From a virus, in the IMG/VR virus record IMGVR_UViG_3300025687_000342, positions 1 to 23,278 of that record: a stretch of DNA of 23,278 nucleotides; one strand, written 5' to 3'. The position numbers and the translations under genes are program-made. The stretch's first letter is position 1. Each line of letters begins with the position of its first letter. Shown piece by piece: positions 14,464 to 22,029 of this stretch. Under the pieces are notes generated by a model. That model searched no databases and was not told the origin of the DNA. It saw only the letters and a list, made by a program, of their open reading frames with translations.

Positions 14464-14661
14464 ATGAAGAAGAAGATCCTCCTCGCTCTGATCGCGATTG
14501 TCGCGGCCTCGGGATGCTCGTCGCCAATGACGCGCGAGAGGTGGCGGTCGATGAATGCAGACGAGCGACTCCAATCGACGCGGAGCGCGAATCAGGCGAT
14601 GAAGGACTTCGAGACGGAAATCCTCCGGGCGAAGCTCCGGAACTATCCTAGAAACCCATGA
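14464..14661 (+). CDS. Small lipoprotein
   Basis: 65 residues: MKKK, hydrophobic ILLALIAIVAA, then ASGC with Cys at about 19. The mature peptide is a short charged helix (RWRSMNADERLQSTRSANQA). Its size and lipobox fit small outer-membrane spanin-type lipoproteins, but it sits in the recombination operon rather than beside the other lysis candidates, so an envelope-surface role such as exclusion is as likely. The stop overlaps the next start (ATGA at 14658). Confidence 0.72.
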   Translation: MKKKILLALIAIVAASGCSSPMTRERWRSMNADERLQSTRSANQAMKDFETEILRAKLRNYPRNP

Positions 14662-15728
14662 ACACAGAGAAGAAGATCCGGCCCTCGTCGCTCCCCGCGA
14701 TGGCCGAGTGTCCGCAATTCGAGGGAGACGGAAAAGAGAGCGATCACGCGGCCGAGGGAACTCGGCGACACTCGCTCCTCGCAGCCTTCAACACGACCGG
14801 CAAATTCGAGAACGAGGACGGATCGCCGATCAACCTCACCGAAGAGTCGCAGGAGGCGGTCAAGTGGGCTTCGGAATACATCGACAATCACAAAGTCGGC
14901 GACGGCGTCTTCGAGAAGAAGATCGCGATCGCGCTCAACGTCGAAGGCCAGACCGTGACGATCGAGGGGACTCCTGATTGTCGCGACGGCCTCGACAACG
15001 GTCCCCGGAACCTGTTTGACTTGAAGTGGCGATTCGGGAACTACCGCCCTCAGTTGGCGGCCTACGCTCTCGGGATCATGCAAGACGCCTTCACCGAGAA
15101 GATCAAGGTTCACATCCTCTTCGGCTACGACAAGAAGCCGCAGACTTTCACGCTCACCGAGGACGAGGCCGAGGCCGAGATCGTCGACATCGTCGGCCGA
15201 GTGATCCGGGAGGAGCCGGCCAATCCTTGCGAGTATTGCGGTTGGTGCGGGAAGGCCGCTTCTTGCCCGGCTCTCGCCGAGCGCGTCGAGGCCGTTAGAT
15301 CCGGCCGGGACGATTGGGGACTCGACAGCTATCACGCGAGCGAGATCGAGAGCCCGGTCGAGATGGCGAAGGCTCTGGATCTCGCGCGAGCCCTCAAGAA
15401 GTGGTGCGAAGCGATCGAGTATCACGCCAAGCAGATGCTCCTCAAGAAGGGCTCCCTTCCGGGCTTCAAGCTTTCGACGCGAGCCGGGAAGAAGCGGATC
15501 ACCGACCTCGCCCAAGCGGTCGTCTTGTCCGGGCTCGATCCGGACGAATTCATCAAGGTCTGTTCGGTCGCCTTCGGGGACTTGAAGGCTCTTCATCAAG
15601 CAACCTTCGGCGAGGATTACACCTCGAAGGCGGCGGCCGATCGAGATCTCCTCAAGAAGCTTGAGCCCGTGATCGAGACTGGCTCCGAGATTCACATGAT
15701 CTTGAAGGACCGGCCGCAAAAGAAGTAG
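14658..15728 (+). CDS. DUF2800 / Cas4-like PD-(D/E)XK nuclease
   Basis: 356 residues. The order of motifs matches DUF2800: PSSLPAMAECPQFEG with Cys18, HAAEGTRRHSLL (H38), IEGTPDCRD (D107), LFDLKWRFGN (D121-x-K123), then PQLAAYALG (Q132, Y136). A Cys cluster at 191, 194, 197 and 203 (CEYCGWCGKAASC), with Cys18, would hold an iron-sulfur cluster as in Cas4/AddB. It probably degrades DNA ends to feed the annealing protein encoded two genes upstream. A C-terminal helical region (DLAQAVVLSGLDPDEFI) is typical of the phage members. ATG 14658 overlaps the lipoprotein stop. Confidence 0.85.
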   Translation: MNTEKKIRPSSLPAMAECPQFEGDGKESDHAAEGTRRHSLLAAFNTTGKFENEDGSPINLTEESQEAVKWASEYIDNHKVGDGVFEKKIAIALNVEGQTVTIEGTPDCRDGLDNGPRNLFDLKWRFGNYRPQLAAYALGIMQDAFTEKIKVHILFGYDKKPQTFTLTEDEAEAEIVDIVGRVIREEPANPCEYCGWCGKAASCPALAERVEAVRSGRDDWGLDSYHASEIESPVEMAKALDLARALKKWCEAIEYHAKQMLLKKGSLPGFKLSTRAGKKRITDLAQAVVLSGLDPDEFIKVCSVAFGDLKALHQATFGEDYTSKAAADRDLLKKLEPVIETGSEIHMILKDRPQKK

Positions 15729-15771
15729 AACTCCCACACAACAAAAACCAGAAAAGAGAAAGAAGAACACA

Positions 15772-16209
15772 ATGCCAAAGCACAAATTCGGAAACGCTCA
15801 ACCGATCCCGGACCTCCTCGAAGAGGGAGACTACATCCTTCGCGTCGTCGACTGCGAGGAGACGATCTCAAAGGGGCGGAAGACCAACGGAGCCGATCAG
15901 TTGGAGCTCAAGCTCAAGGAGGAATCGACCGGCAAGATCATCTACGAGACGCTGATCTTCGACGAGTCGCTGGAGTGGAAGATCGATTGTTTCATCCAAT
16001 GCTTCGGGATCAAAGCGCAGGAGGGGCAAGATCTCGAACTCGAAGCCGACGACATGATCGGCCTCCGGGGATGGGTTGCGCTCAAGGTCGAGGAATACAA
16101 CGACAAGAAGCGGAACCGCGTCGCGGTCTTCTACACCGACAAGGAGAAGCTTGAAGCGATCGAGCCTGATCCGTTTGACGATGGCGACGACGAGAACGTC
16201 CCCTTCTGA
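15772..16209 (+). CDS. ssDNA-binding protein, DUF669-like
   Basis: 145 residues. The pattern DLLEEGDYILRVVDCEET, DQLELKLKEESTGKIIYETL, DDMIGLRGWVALKVEEYNDK and RNRVAVFYTD fits DUF669-like OB-fold proteins found beside phage recombination and replication genes. The C-terminus is acidic and ends in Phe (DPFDDGDDENVPF), like the tails of SSB and T7 gp2.5 that recruit partner enzymes. It likely coats ssDNA during recombination and replication. The 43-base leader is A-rich with AGAAAGAAG near the ATG instead of the AAGGAACCA motif. Confidence 0.78.
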   Translation: MPKHKFGNAQPIPDLLEEGDYILRVVDCEETISKGRKTNGADQLELKLKEESTGKIIYETLIFDESLEWKIDCFIQCFGIKAQEGQDLELEADDMIGLRGWVALKVEEYNDKKRNRVAVFYTDKEKLEAIEPDPFDDGDDENVPF

Positions 16210-16216
16210 AGAACCT

Positions 16217-16246
16217 CTCCCTCCTCGGGGAGACTCGGGGAGGGAG
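16217..16246 (+). other. GC-rich hairpin after the ssDNA-binding gene
   Basis: CTCCCTCCTC (16217-16226) and GGGGAGGGAG (16237-16246) can form a 10-bp stem with one G-U pair. No T-run follows. Direct repeats of CTCGGGGAG allow other folds. Confidence 0.5.
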
Positions 16247-16255
16247 GCAACTTGA

Positions 16256-16264
16256 AAGGAACCA
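16256..16264 (+). promoter_or_regulatory. AAGGAACCA start motif (ATG 16267)
   Basis: Two bases (GC) before ATG 16267; decides against a longer TTG start at 16252 that overlaps the motif. Confidence 0.78.
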
Positions 16265-16266
16265 GC

Positions 16267-16452
16267 ATGGAAACTTTAGCCCTAGTTGTTTGGCTCGTCG
16301 GATGGCCGCTCGTGTGTAATCTCGAAGACCTCGTCGAGGCTCTCCGGGCTCGCCTTAACATCGATATCGAGAGCGACAGTGACTCCCCGGATCGGATCGT
16401 TCGCATCGTGATCTGGCTCGCCGTCGGAATATCAATCCTCCTGAAACCATGA
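16267..16452 (+). CDS. Small membrane protein with two hydrophobic segments
   Basis: 61 residues. TM1 is METLALVVWLVGWPLV and TM2 near the end is IVRIVIWLAVGISILL, separated by a charged loop (EALRARLNIDIESDSDS). Two short TM segments in a small protein fit a holin-like or envelope-modifying phage protein; no motif decides. It is co-translated with the helicase (ATGA overlap at 16449). Confidence 0.65.
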   Translation: METLALVVWLVGWPLVCNLEDLVEALRARLNIDIESDSDSPDRIVRIVIWLAVGISILLKP

Positions 16453-18059
16453 AGCTCCGACCTTATCAGCAAGAGGCGGTCGACAAGATCTTCCGAGCCT
16501 TCGGAGACTGCGACAAGAATCTCGCCGTCCTTCCGACCGGAGGAGGGAAGACGATCATCTTCTCGAAGATCGCGGAGCAGATCAAAGGGAGAGTCTTGAT
16601 CCTCGCTCACCGGGAGGAGTTGATCGATCAGGCGATCGAGAAACTTCACAAGGCGACCGGGCTCTTCGCAGACAAGGAGAAGGCCGAGCATCGCGCAAGC
16701 TTGAGCGCGCGGATCGTTGTCGCGTCGATCCAGACTCTCTCCCGGAAGAAGAGGCGCGAGCGATGGCCGCACGATCACTTCGACTGCGTGATCTGCGACG
16801 AGGCTCATCATTCAATCTCGAAGAGCTGGCTCGCCGTCCTCAACTACTTCGCGACGCTCACGCTCGGAGTCACGGCGACACCGGACCGAGGCGACAAGAA
16901 GAACCTCGGGCAATACTACGAGAACGTCGCCTTCGAGATCTCGCTCCTCGACCTGATCGGGGACGGCTACCTCTCACCGATCCGCGTCGTCGCGGCTCCC
17001 TTGGAGATCGACCTCAACGACGTGAAGCAGACGAGCGGAGACTTTGACGCGGCCGGAGTCGCGAGCGCGCTCGATCCGTTTCTTCCGTCGATCGTCCGGG
17101 AGCTCAAGAGGCTCGCTCCTCACCGGAAGATCTTGACGTTTCTCCCGCTCCGGGCGACGTCGCGGAAGTTTGTCGAGATCTGCAATCAATCCGGGATCTC
17201 CGCGAAGCACGTCGACGGCGAGTCCCCGGACCGGAAGGAGATCCTCCGGGAGTTTGAGGACAACGACTTCCAACTTCTCTCAAACGCGATGCTCTTGACC
17301 GAGGGCTACGACTGCCCGGACATCGACTGCGTCGTGATCCTCCGGCCTACGCGATCGAGGCCGCTCTACTCGCAGATGGTAGGGCGGGGGACGAGGATCG
17401 ATCCGTTCAAGGACGATCTCCTTCTGATTGACTTCTTGTGGGCTCACGAGCGGCACAACCTCGTCAGACCGGCGAGTCTTGTCGCGGAGACCGACGAGCT
17501 CGCGGAGATGGCGACCGGGATCGTCGAGCGCGAGGCGAAGGCCGGAGGCGACAAGCAGGAGTCCCTCGATCTCGCGGATCTCGTCTCCGACGCGACGCGG
17601 GAACGGGAGGAGAAGCTCGCCGAGGAGCTCCGCAAGAACGCGAAGCGCAAGAAGGAGGAGAAGGATCTCGCGGAGTTTTGCCTCACGCTTCACGCGACAG
17701 AGCTCGCCGATTGGGAGCCGGCCGTGAAGTGGGACTCGTTCCCGGCGACTCCCCGTCAACTTGAGATCCTTGAGAAGAACGGCTTCCCTCTCGACGCCGT
17801 GAAGGGGCGCGGTCACGCTTCCGCGATCCTCGACGTGATCTTCAAGCGGTCAAAGCAAGATCTGGCGACACCGAAGCAAGTCCGACTCTTGAAGCGGCTC
17901 GGACATCCGGCTCCGGCTCAATGCTCCTTCTCGGAAGCGAGCGCTTATCTCTCGTCGCGGCTCCCGAATAAGCCGCGCAAGCCTCGCACGTCGAAGCCGG
18001 TCGCGGCCCGACGTTTTCGTCTCAAGAAATCAACCCCGAGCGGCCCGGCGCCGTTTTAA
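16449..18059 (+). CDS. SF2 DEAH-type helicase
   Basis: 536 residues. N-terminal LRPYQQEAV, Walker A LPTGGGKT (28-35), ILAHREEL (51-58), DEAH (117-120), TATP (142-145), and in the second RecA domain LLTEGYDCPDIDCVVILRP and motif VI QMVGRGTR (309-316). These are the motifs of RecG/UvsW/Ssl2-like phage SF2 helicases. It should unwind or remodel DNA at forks or recombination intermediates using ATP. The C-terminal part (about 440-515) has two related helical repeats, each beginning ATP-x-Q (ATPRQLEILEKNGFP, ATPKQVRLLKRLGHP), of unknown role. A charged linker precedes them. Confidence 0.92.
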   Translation: MKLRPYQQEAVDKIFRAFGDCDKNLAVLPTGGGKTIIFSKIAEQIKGRVLILAHREELIDQAIEKLHKATGLFADKEKAEHRASLSARIVVASIQTLSRKKRRERWPHDHFDCVICDEAHHSISKSWLAVLNYFATLTLGVTATPDRGDKKNLGQYYENVAFEISLLDLIGDGYLSPIRVVAAPLEIDLNDVKQTSGDFDAAGVASALDPFLPSIVRELKRLAPHRKILTFLPLRATSRKFVEICNQSGISAKHVDGESPDRKEILREFEDNDFQLLSNAMLLTEGYDCPDIDCVVILRPTRSRPLYSQMVGRGTRIDPFKDDLLLIDFLWAHERHNLVRPASLVAETDELAEMATGIVEREAKAGGDKQESLDLADLVSDATREREEKLAEELRKNAKRKKEEKDLAEFCLTLHATELADWEPAVKWDSFPATPRQLEILEKNGFPLDAVKGRGHASAILDVIFKRSKQDLATPKQVRLLKRLGHPAPAQCSFSEASAYLSSRLPNKPRKPRTSKPVAARRFRLKKSTPSGPAPF

Positions 18060-18064
18060 AAAGA

Positions 18065-18073
18065 AAGGAACCA
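18065..18073 (+). promoter_or_regulatory. AAGGAACCA start motif (ATG 18076)
   Basis: Followed by GC and ATG 18076; only 5 bases after the helicase stop. Confidence 0.78.
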
Positions 18074-18075
18074 GC

Positions 18076-18270
18076 ATGGACAACACAGTGACAGACCTTG
18101 AAGTCGCAAAGACGATGCTGATCTTCGGAAGCGGCTTCTCAAAGGCTCTCGCGACGGCCTACATGGTCGCCGACTCGGAGAACTCAAAGAAGATCCGCGA
18201 GACTTGGCCGGAGCTCTGGAAGGTGTTTCGCGAGCGCGCCGAATGGCAGAAGGAATGGAGGCAATTGTGA
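18076..18270 (+). CDS. Small hypothetical protein
   Basis: 64 residues, preceded by a textbook copy of the window's start motif. Helical, with EVAKTMLIFGSGFSKALATA then aromatic and charged RETWPELWKVFRERAEWQKE. No family recognised. It ends at a TGA overlapping the GTG of the next gene. Confidence 0.7.
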   Translation: MDNTVTDLEVAKTMLIFGSGFSKALATAYMVADSENSKKIRETWPELWKVFRERAEWQKEWRQL

Positions 18271-18656
18271 AGGACTTCTTCTGCACGTGGACGCCGGAGG
18301 CTTATCGGCCGAAGTGGTGGCAGGCGGTTGCCTACTTCTCCGTCGAGCGGCGAGCCTATCGCCTTTGGATCTGGCCGCTCAACTACGCGGTCGCGCTCTT
18401 CTTCTGGATCTCGCTCAAGTGGGCGATCGCGACGAAAGATCCGAGGCTTTCGCCGATCGAGAAATTGATCGAGAAGCGATACGGCCAGATCCTCTCTCGC
18501 CATATCGAAGACAAGGGCTACCTCGTCGAGACGATCCGCGCGCTCGATCTCCATATCCGGAAGACCAACGCTCGCCGCTATCCTCTCCCGCTTCGGAGTC
18601 GCGTCTCCGAGGTTGTCTGCAAGTGGGACTTCAACGGGAAGGAGGGCGGGGAATAA
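18267..18656 (+). CDS. Hypothetical protein with one hydrophobic segment
   Basis: 129 residues from GTG 18267, supported by GGAGG at 18257-18261, five bases upstream, and by a GTGA overlap with the previous stop. ATGs at 18243 and 18255 in the same frame are less well placed. A hydrophobic stretch (NYAVALFFWISLKWAIA, about 48-64) follows an aromatic N-terminus; the rest is helical (PIEKLIEKRYGQILSRHI). No family recognised. Confidence 0.65.
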   Translation: MKDFFCTWTPEAYRPKWWQAVAYFSVERRAYRLWIWPLNYAVALFFWISLKWAIATKDPRLSPIEKLIEKRYGQILSRHIEDKGYLVETIRALDLHIRKTNARRYPLPLRSRVSEVVCKWDFNGKEGGE

Positions 18657-19009
18657 TGACACCGACGCAAAGGACACTGGCGAAGCTCAAGGCTCTTGAG
18701 TATCGAGCCGGGATCGTCGAGCGATTCATCGCTCCCCGGAAGATCCGGATCGACCTCTTCAACATCATCGACATCGTCGCGATCAAGCCGGGCGAGATCC
18801 TCGGTGTCCAGTCGACCGGATCGGACTTCTCCGGACACTGGAACAAGCTCACGATCGAGAAGGCTCAGGAGTCGCTCGACTGGATCAGAGCCGGAGGCAA
18901 GCTTGAGCTCTGGGGATGGCGGAAGCTCAAAGCGAAGCGGGGCGGAAAACGGATGATCTGGCAGCCTCGGATCGAGCGGATCACAATCTTCGATTTGGAG
19001 GGAGTATGA
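18656..19009 (+). CDS. PD-(D/E)XK-like protein (possible resolvase or nuclease)
   Basis: 117 residues. EYRAGIVERFIAPRKIRIDLFNIIDIVAI (E22, D33, D39) followed by ILGVQSTGSDFS (Q52) resembles small phage endonuclease-fold proteins of the Vsr/resolvase type, where Q replaces the usual E-x-K pair. SLDWIRAGGKLELWGWRK matches the C-terminal element of that group. It may cut branched or damaged DNA. Whether it is catalytically active is uncertain because of the Q. Starts at 18656, sharing one base with the previous stop. Confidence 0.65.
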   Translation: MTPTQRTLAKLKALEYRAGIVERFIAPRKIRIDLFNIIDIVAIKPGEILGVQSTGSDFSGHWNKLTIEKAQESLDWIRAGGKLELWGWRKLKAKRGGKRMIWQPRIERITIFDLEGV

Positions 19010-19233
19010 GAATCGAATTCATGGGCGGGGCGAAGGACGGAGCCGTCGAGGAGTTCCCCGACAACATCCCGATCGGGGCGGTCTATCTTACGGCGACGAA
19101 AGTCCCGGACGACGTCAAGATCGGCGAGGCCTTCAAGTCGACGCTCGACGGCTACGTCTTCTGCGGGGAACATTTTCACTTCACCGGAACGTCTCCCGAA
19201 GAGGCTCAACTTCGGAAGGAGGCGGAAAAGTGA
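19006..19233 (+). CDS. Small hypothetical protein
   Basis: 75 residues. ATGA overlap with the preceding gene and GGAGT before the ATG. MRIEFMGGAKDGAVEEFPD and VYLTATKVPDDVKIG suggest a small beta-rich protein with a C-terminal charged tail. No family recognised; such genes are common fillers in phage early operons. Confidence 0.68.
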   Translation: MRIEFMGGAKDGAVEEFPDNIPIGAVYLTATKVPDDVKIGEAFKSTLDGYVFCGEHFHFTGTSPEEAQLRKEAEK

Positions 19234-19595
19234 AGTGCGCGACGAAATACTGCCGAGGGATCACGACCAAGGGAGGCAAGAGTCCCTATTGCGGCAAGTG
19301 CCGGTCGAAGAAGTGGAAAGCGAAGAATCCTCTCCGCTACTACTACAACGCTCTCAAGCAACGAGCGAAGCAACGAGGTAAGGAGTTCAAGCTCACCTTT
19401 GAGGAGTATCGCAAGCTCGCGATCGAGAGCGGTTATCACGAGAGGCGCGGTCGAGGGGCTCTATGCTTGAGTCTCGACCGGATCGACAACGACAAAGGCT
19501 ATGAGATCGGGAACCTCCGGGCGATCACGGTCTCAGAGAATTCGATGAAGGGACAGCGGCAAGAGTGGATGTTTAGAGAGAAGGGATTGATCTAG
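19230..19595 (+). CDS. HNH endonuclease
   Basis: 121 residues from GTG 19230 (GTGA overlap, GGAGG upstream). An N-terminal Cys cluster (C3, C8, C21, C24: KCATKYC, YCGKC) likely binds zinc. The HNH core is LSLDRIDNDKGYEIGNLRAIT (80-100) followed by SENSMKG, the pattern of small phage HNH nucleases in which D takes the place of the first H. It could be a homing-type free-standing nuclease or part of recombination. No intron or intein is apparent around it. Confidence 0.85.
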   Translation: MKCATKYCRGITTKGGKSPYCGKCRSKKWKAKNPLRYYYNALKQRAKQRGKEFKLTFEEYRKLAIESGYHERRGRGALCLSLDRIDNDKGYEIGNLRAITVSENSMKGQRQEWMFREKGLI

Positions 19596-19596
19596 T

Positions 19597-21780
19597 ATGG
19601 CAAAGCTACGGAAAACCAAAGAGGAACGAGTGAGGCTCTACCTTGACAAATGCGATCAAGCAATCGCAGGGGCGCGCGGACACGACACGACCTATTCGGT
19701 CGCTTGCTCCATCGTGAACGGCTTCGACCTCTGCGAGGAGGAGGCGATCGCTCACCTCCTTTACTACAACACGCGATGCGATCCGCCTTGGAGCGAGCGC
19801 GAGCTTCGACACAAAGTCCGGGAGGCTCTCAAGGCGACGCACGACAAGCCGCGCGGACATTTCCTCAAGGATCGCTCGCCGAGCCCGAAGGCCTACCGGC
19901 ACGTCAAGGCGCCGGAAAGGCCGCCAGAAGCCAACCTCGAAGCGATGCGGCTATCTGGGGGGGAGGTCAAGCTCCCGGAGGCGATGAAGAATCCGACGGC
20001 CGAGTTCTTGAAGGCGGCCTTCTTCGAGGACGAGACGATCTGCGTCGAGCCGGCGATCTACACGTCGCGCGAGCTCCAGAACCGGCTCAACGGCGACGCC
20101 TCCTTCGAGGAGAGCTTCGTCGCGGAGTGCATCCGGGACAAGCAATGGCCGCCAGCGAGGCCGCGAGGGAAGGGGATCTTCAAGACGCGGGAGGAGTGGA
20201 TCAAGCTCTTCGAGAAAGATCCGGACGCGGCGGCCGAGGCCGGGCTTCCCGGAGTCTTCGTCGTCGTGAATCCGTTCCCCGGAGGATCGAAGAAGCGGAC
20301 CGACGACTCGATCGAGCAATTCCGACACGTCCTCCTCGAATTCGACTCGATCTCCAAGGAGGCTCAATGGAGCGTGATCAAGGAGAGCAACGTCCCTTGC
20401 TCGGTCGTCCTCGATAGCGGGGGAAAAAGCGTTCACGCTTGGGTTCGAGTCGACGCGGCGACGCGCGAGGAATACGACGAGCGCGCGAAGCAACTCTTCG
20501 ACCTCTTCGCGACCTACAAGCCCGACGTCAAATGCGGCAATCCATCGAGACTCTCGCGACTCCCCGGAGCTCGCCGGGGCGACAAGGATCAGACGCTTCT
20601 CGCGACCGACATCGGCGACGAGCGGGGCTTCCGCGAGTGGGCGAATGAGAAGATCTCCGGCGACGACGGAATGATCGAGCACAGCATCGACGCGCTCCTC
20701 GACTACGTCCCGAGCCTCGACAAGAACAACCTCGTCGGCCGGAACTGGCTCAAGCGAGAGGGCTCGCTTCTCCTGATCGGAGCCTCGGGGATCGGGAAGT
20801 CCTCGCTCGTCATGCAGATGGCGATCTCGTGGGCTCTGGGGCGGCCGCTCTTCGGCCTTCAGCCAGTTCAGCCGCTCAAGGTGATGCTCGTCCAAGCCGA
20901 AAACGACGAAGGCGATCTCGCGGAGCAGTTTCAAGGCGTCCTTCACGGCCTCGACATCGATCGCTACTTCGACGAGGACGAGATGAAGCTCATCCGGAAG
21001 AACCTCGTCACGTTCACAAACCGGACGCACGTCGGGAAGGAGTTTGTCGACGCGATTGAGCGGAGGGTGAAGGAGGTCCGCGCGGACATCGTGATCGTCG
21101 ATCCGCTCCTCTCCTTCATCGGCGACGACATCTCGAAGCAAGAAGTTTGCTCTCGATTCCTGCGGCAATGGCTCAATCCGGTCTCGGCCGGCAAGTCGGA
21201 GCACGATCACAAGTTTGCTTGGGTTCTCTGCCATCACACCAACAAGCCGAAGGGGCGGGAAAATGGCTACACGGGAACGATCAGCGAGCGCGCTTATTCC
21301 GGAGCCGGATCGGCCGAGCTCACAAACTGGGCGAGGGCTGTTCTCTACGTCGAGGAGACACCGACAAACGAGGACGCCGATCGGATCTTCACGCTCTACG
21401 CTCCGAAGCGCGCGTCGAGATCCGGACTTGAGTCAGTGGAAGGCCGCGACACCGATCAGATCTGGATCGAGCACAACAAGGAGGGCAAGATCAATTGGAA
21501 TCAGAGAGCGCAGCCCGACTCGGCCGAGCTTCCCCGGAAGAAGTCAAACGCGAAGATCAAGGTCTCATTGAAGCCTCGCGGCCGCGCGAAGGCCGAGGTC
21601 TCGTCGGATTGGATCGAGTCGAAGATCGGCGACTTCAAGGGCTCCCGGACGGCCCTCTCGAAGCGGCTCGCCGAGGCTTGGGATCAGGAGGGCGACGCTC
21701 CCTCCTCGAAGACCTTCGAGCGGCGGCTCAAGGAGTCCTTCGCGCAAGATCCGGAGACGCTGGATTGGAGGTCGAAATGA
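19597..21780 (+). CDS. Primase-helicase fusion (AEP-type primase plus RecA-like ATPase)
   Basis: 727 residues, the replication enzyme of the window. Residues 1-85 hold a PriCT-like helical domain (ARGHDTTYSVACSIV, CDPPWSERELRHKVREAL). Residues 215-340 look like an archaeo-eukaryotic primase core: LLEFDS (E248-x-D250), SGGKSVHAWV (S278-x-H280) and CGNPSRLSRLPGARRG. Residues 385-560 are a RecA-like helicase: Walker A GASGIGKSS (395-403), Walker B DIVIVDPLLSFIG (D502) and LCHHTNK (545-550). The C-terminus is basic and possibly DNA-binding. It should prime and unwind at the origin, and the repeat-rich region directly downstream is the likely site. Starts one base after the HNH stop. Confidence 0.87.
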   Translation: MAKLRKTKEERVRLYLDKCDQAIAGARGHDTTYSVACSIVNGFDLCEEEAIAHLLYYNTRCDPPWSERELRHKVREALKATHDKPRGHFLKDRSPSPKAYRHVKAPERPPEANLEAMRLSGGEVKLPEAMKNPTAEFLKAAFFEDETICVEPAIYTSRELQNRLNGDASFEESFVAECIRDKQWPPARPRGKGIFKTREEWIKLFEKDPDAAAEAGLPGVFVVVNPFPGGSKKRTDDSIEQFRHVLLEFDSISKEAQWSVIKESNVPCSVVLDSGGKSVHAWVRVDAATREEYDERAKQLFDLFATYKPDVKCGNPSRLSRLPGARRGDKDQTLLATDIGDERGFREWANEKISGDDGMIEHSIDALLDYVPSLDKNNLVGRNWLKREGSLLLIGASGIGKSSLVMQMAISWALGRPLFGLQPVQPLKVMLVQAENDEGDLAEQFQGVLHGLDIDRYFDEDEMKLIRKNLVTFTNRTHVGKEFVDAIERRVKEVRADIVIVDPLLSFIGDDISKQEVCSRFLRQWLNPVSAGKSEHDHKFAWVLCHHTNKPKGRENGYTGTISERAYSGAGSAELTNWARAVLYVEETPTNEDADRIFTLYAPKRASRSGLESVEGRDTDQIWIEHNKEGKINWNQRAQPDSAELPRKKSNAKIKVSLKPRGRAKAEVSSDWIESKIGDFKGSRTALSKRLAEAWDQEGDAPSSKTFERRLKESFAQDPETLDWRSK

Positions 21781-21805
21781 TGCCCGAAACCTTGAGCATA
21801 GAACC

Positions 21806-21991
21806 GAGACAAAAATCGTTTTGTCTTTTTGTCTCACTCTTCTTTTTGTCTCAAAACGCCCTCCCCGAGGGGCGAGACAAAAACCTCCCCCTTCTCCCCC
21901 CTTTAGGGGGAGGAGAGAAGGGGGTAGGTATTTATGTCTCATCCCATCGGAGGACAGTCGGGCAATCCCTAACCCTTTTCAATTTTGTCTC
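21806..21991. repeat. GAGACAAAAA iteron-like repeats in both orientations
   Basis: Copies: 21806-21815 (+), 21819-21826 (partial, inverted), 21826-21835 (inverted), 21843-21852 (inverted), 21874-21883 (+), 21931-21940 (inverted, one mismatch) and 21983-21991 (inverted, nine bases). The first and third form a perfect 10-bp inverted repeat with a 10-base loop, and 21843-21852 with 21874-21883 form another. Confidence 0.85.
21887..21924. other. Long bulged GC hairpin
   Basis: CCCCCTTCTC (21887-21896) with GAGAAGGGGG (21915-21924), inner CCCCC with GGGGG around loop TTTA, and a 4-base bulge. No T-run follows, so it is not an obvious terminator on the + strand. Confidence 0.8.
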
Positions 21992-22013
21992 GCCAAGGGC
22001 TTGGGCATTAACA
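21985..22013 (+). promoter_or_regulatory. Candidate promoter of the right-hand virion operon
   Basis: TTGTCT, 17-base spacer holding AAGGGCTTGGGCA, and TTAACA (22008-22013). The layout and spacer sequence resemble the cassette promoters. The ATG at 22030 leaves a short leader. Weak match to consensus. Confidence 0.38.
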
Positions 22014-22029
22014 CGGGCGGCTTTTCTAC

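Larger units (their letters stand above)
21781..22029. other. Non-coding repeat-rich region, candidate origin or control region
   Basis: 249 bases without a convincing gene. It contains at least six full or near-full copies of GAGACAAAAA / TTTTTGTCTC in both orientations, a long GC hairpin (21887-21924) and, at its two ends, degenerate versions of the cassette palindrome (21790-21800 and 21994-22010). It follows the primase-helicase gene, where phage origins often lie. A frame from ATG 21777 stays open through it, but its codon use is unlike neighbours. Confidence 0.6.

Noticed and set aside
13163-14527. 454-residue minus-strand frame
   Set aside because: Antisense to the RecT-like gene. The product is Leu/Arg-rich and low in complexity, as expected for the shadow of a GC-rich gene; no ribosome site and no other minus-strand genes.
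19951-21237. 428-residue minus-strand frame
   Set aside because: Antisense shadow of the primase-helicase gene, whose motifs are unambiguous on the + strand.
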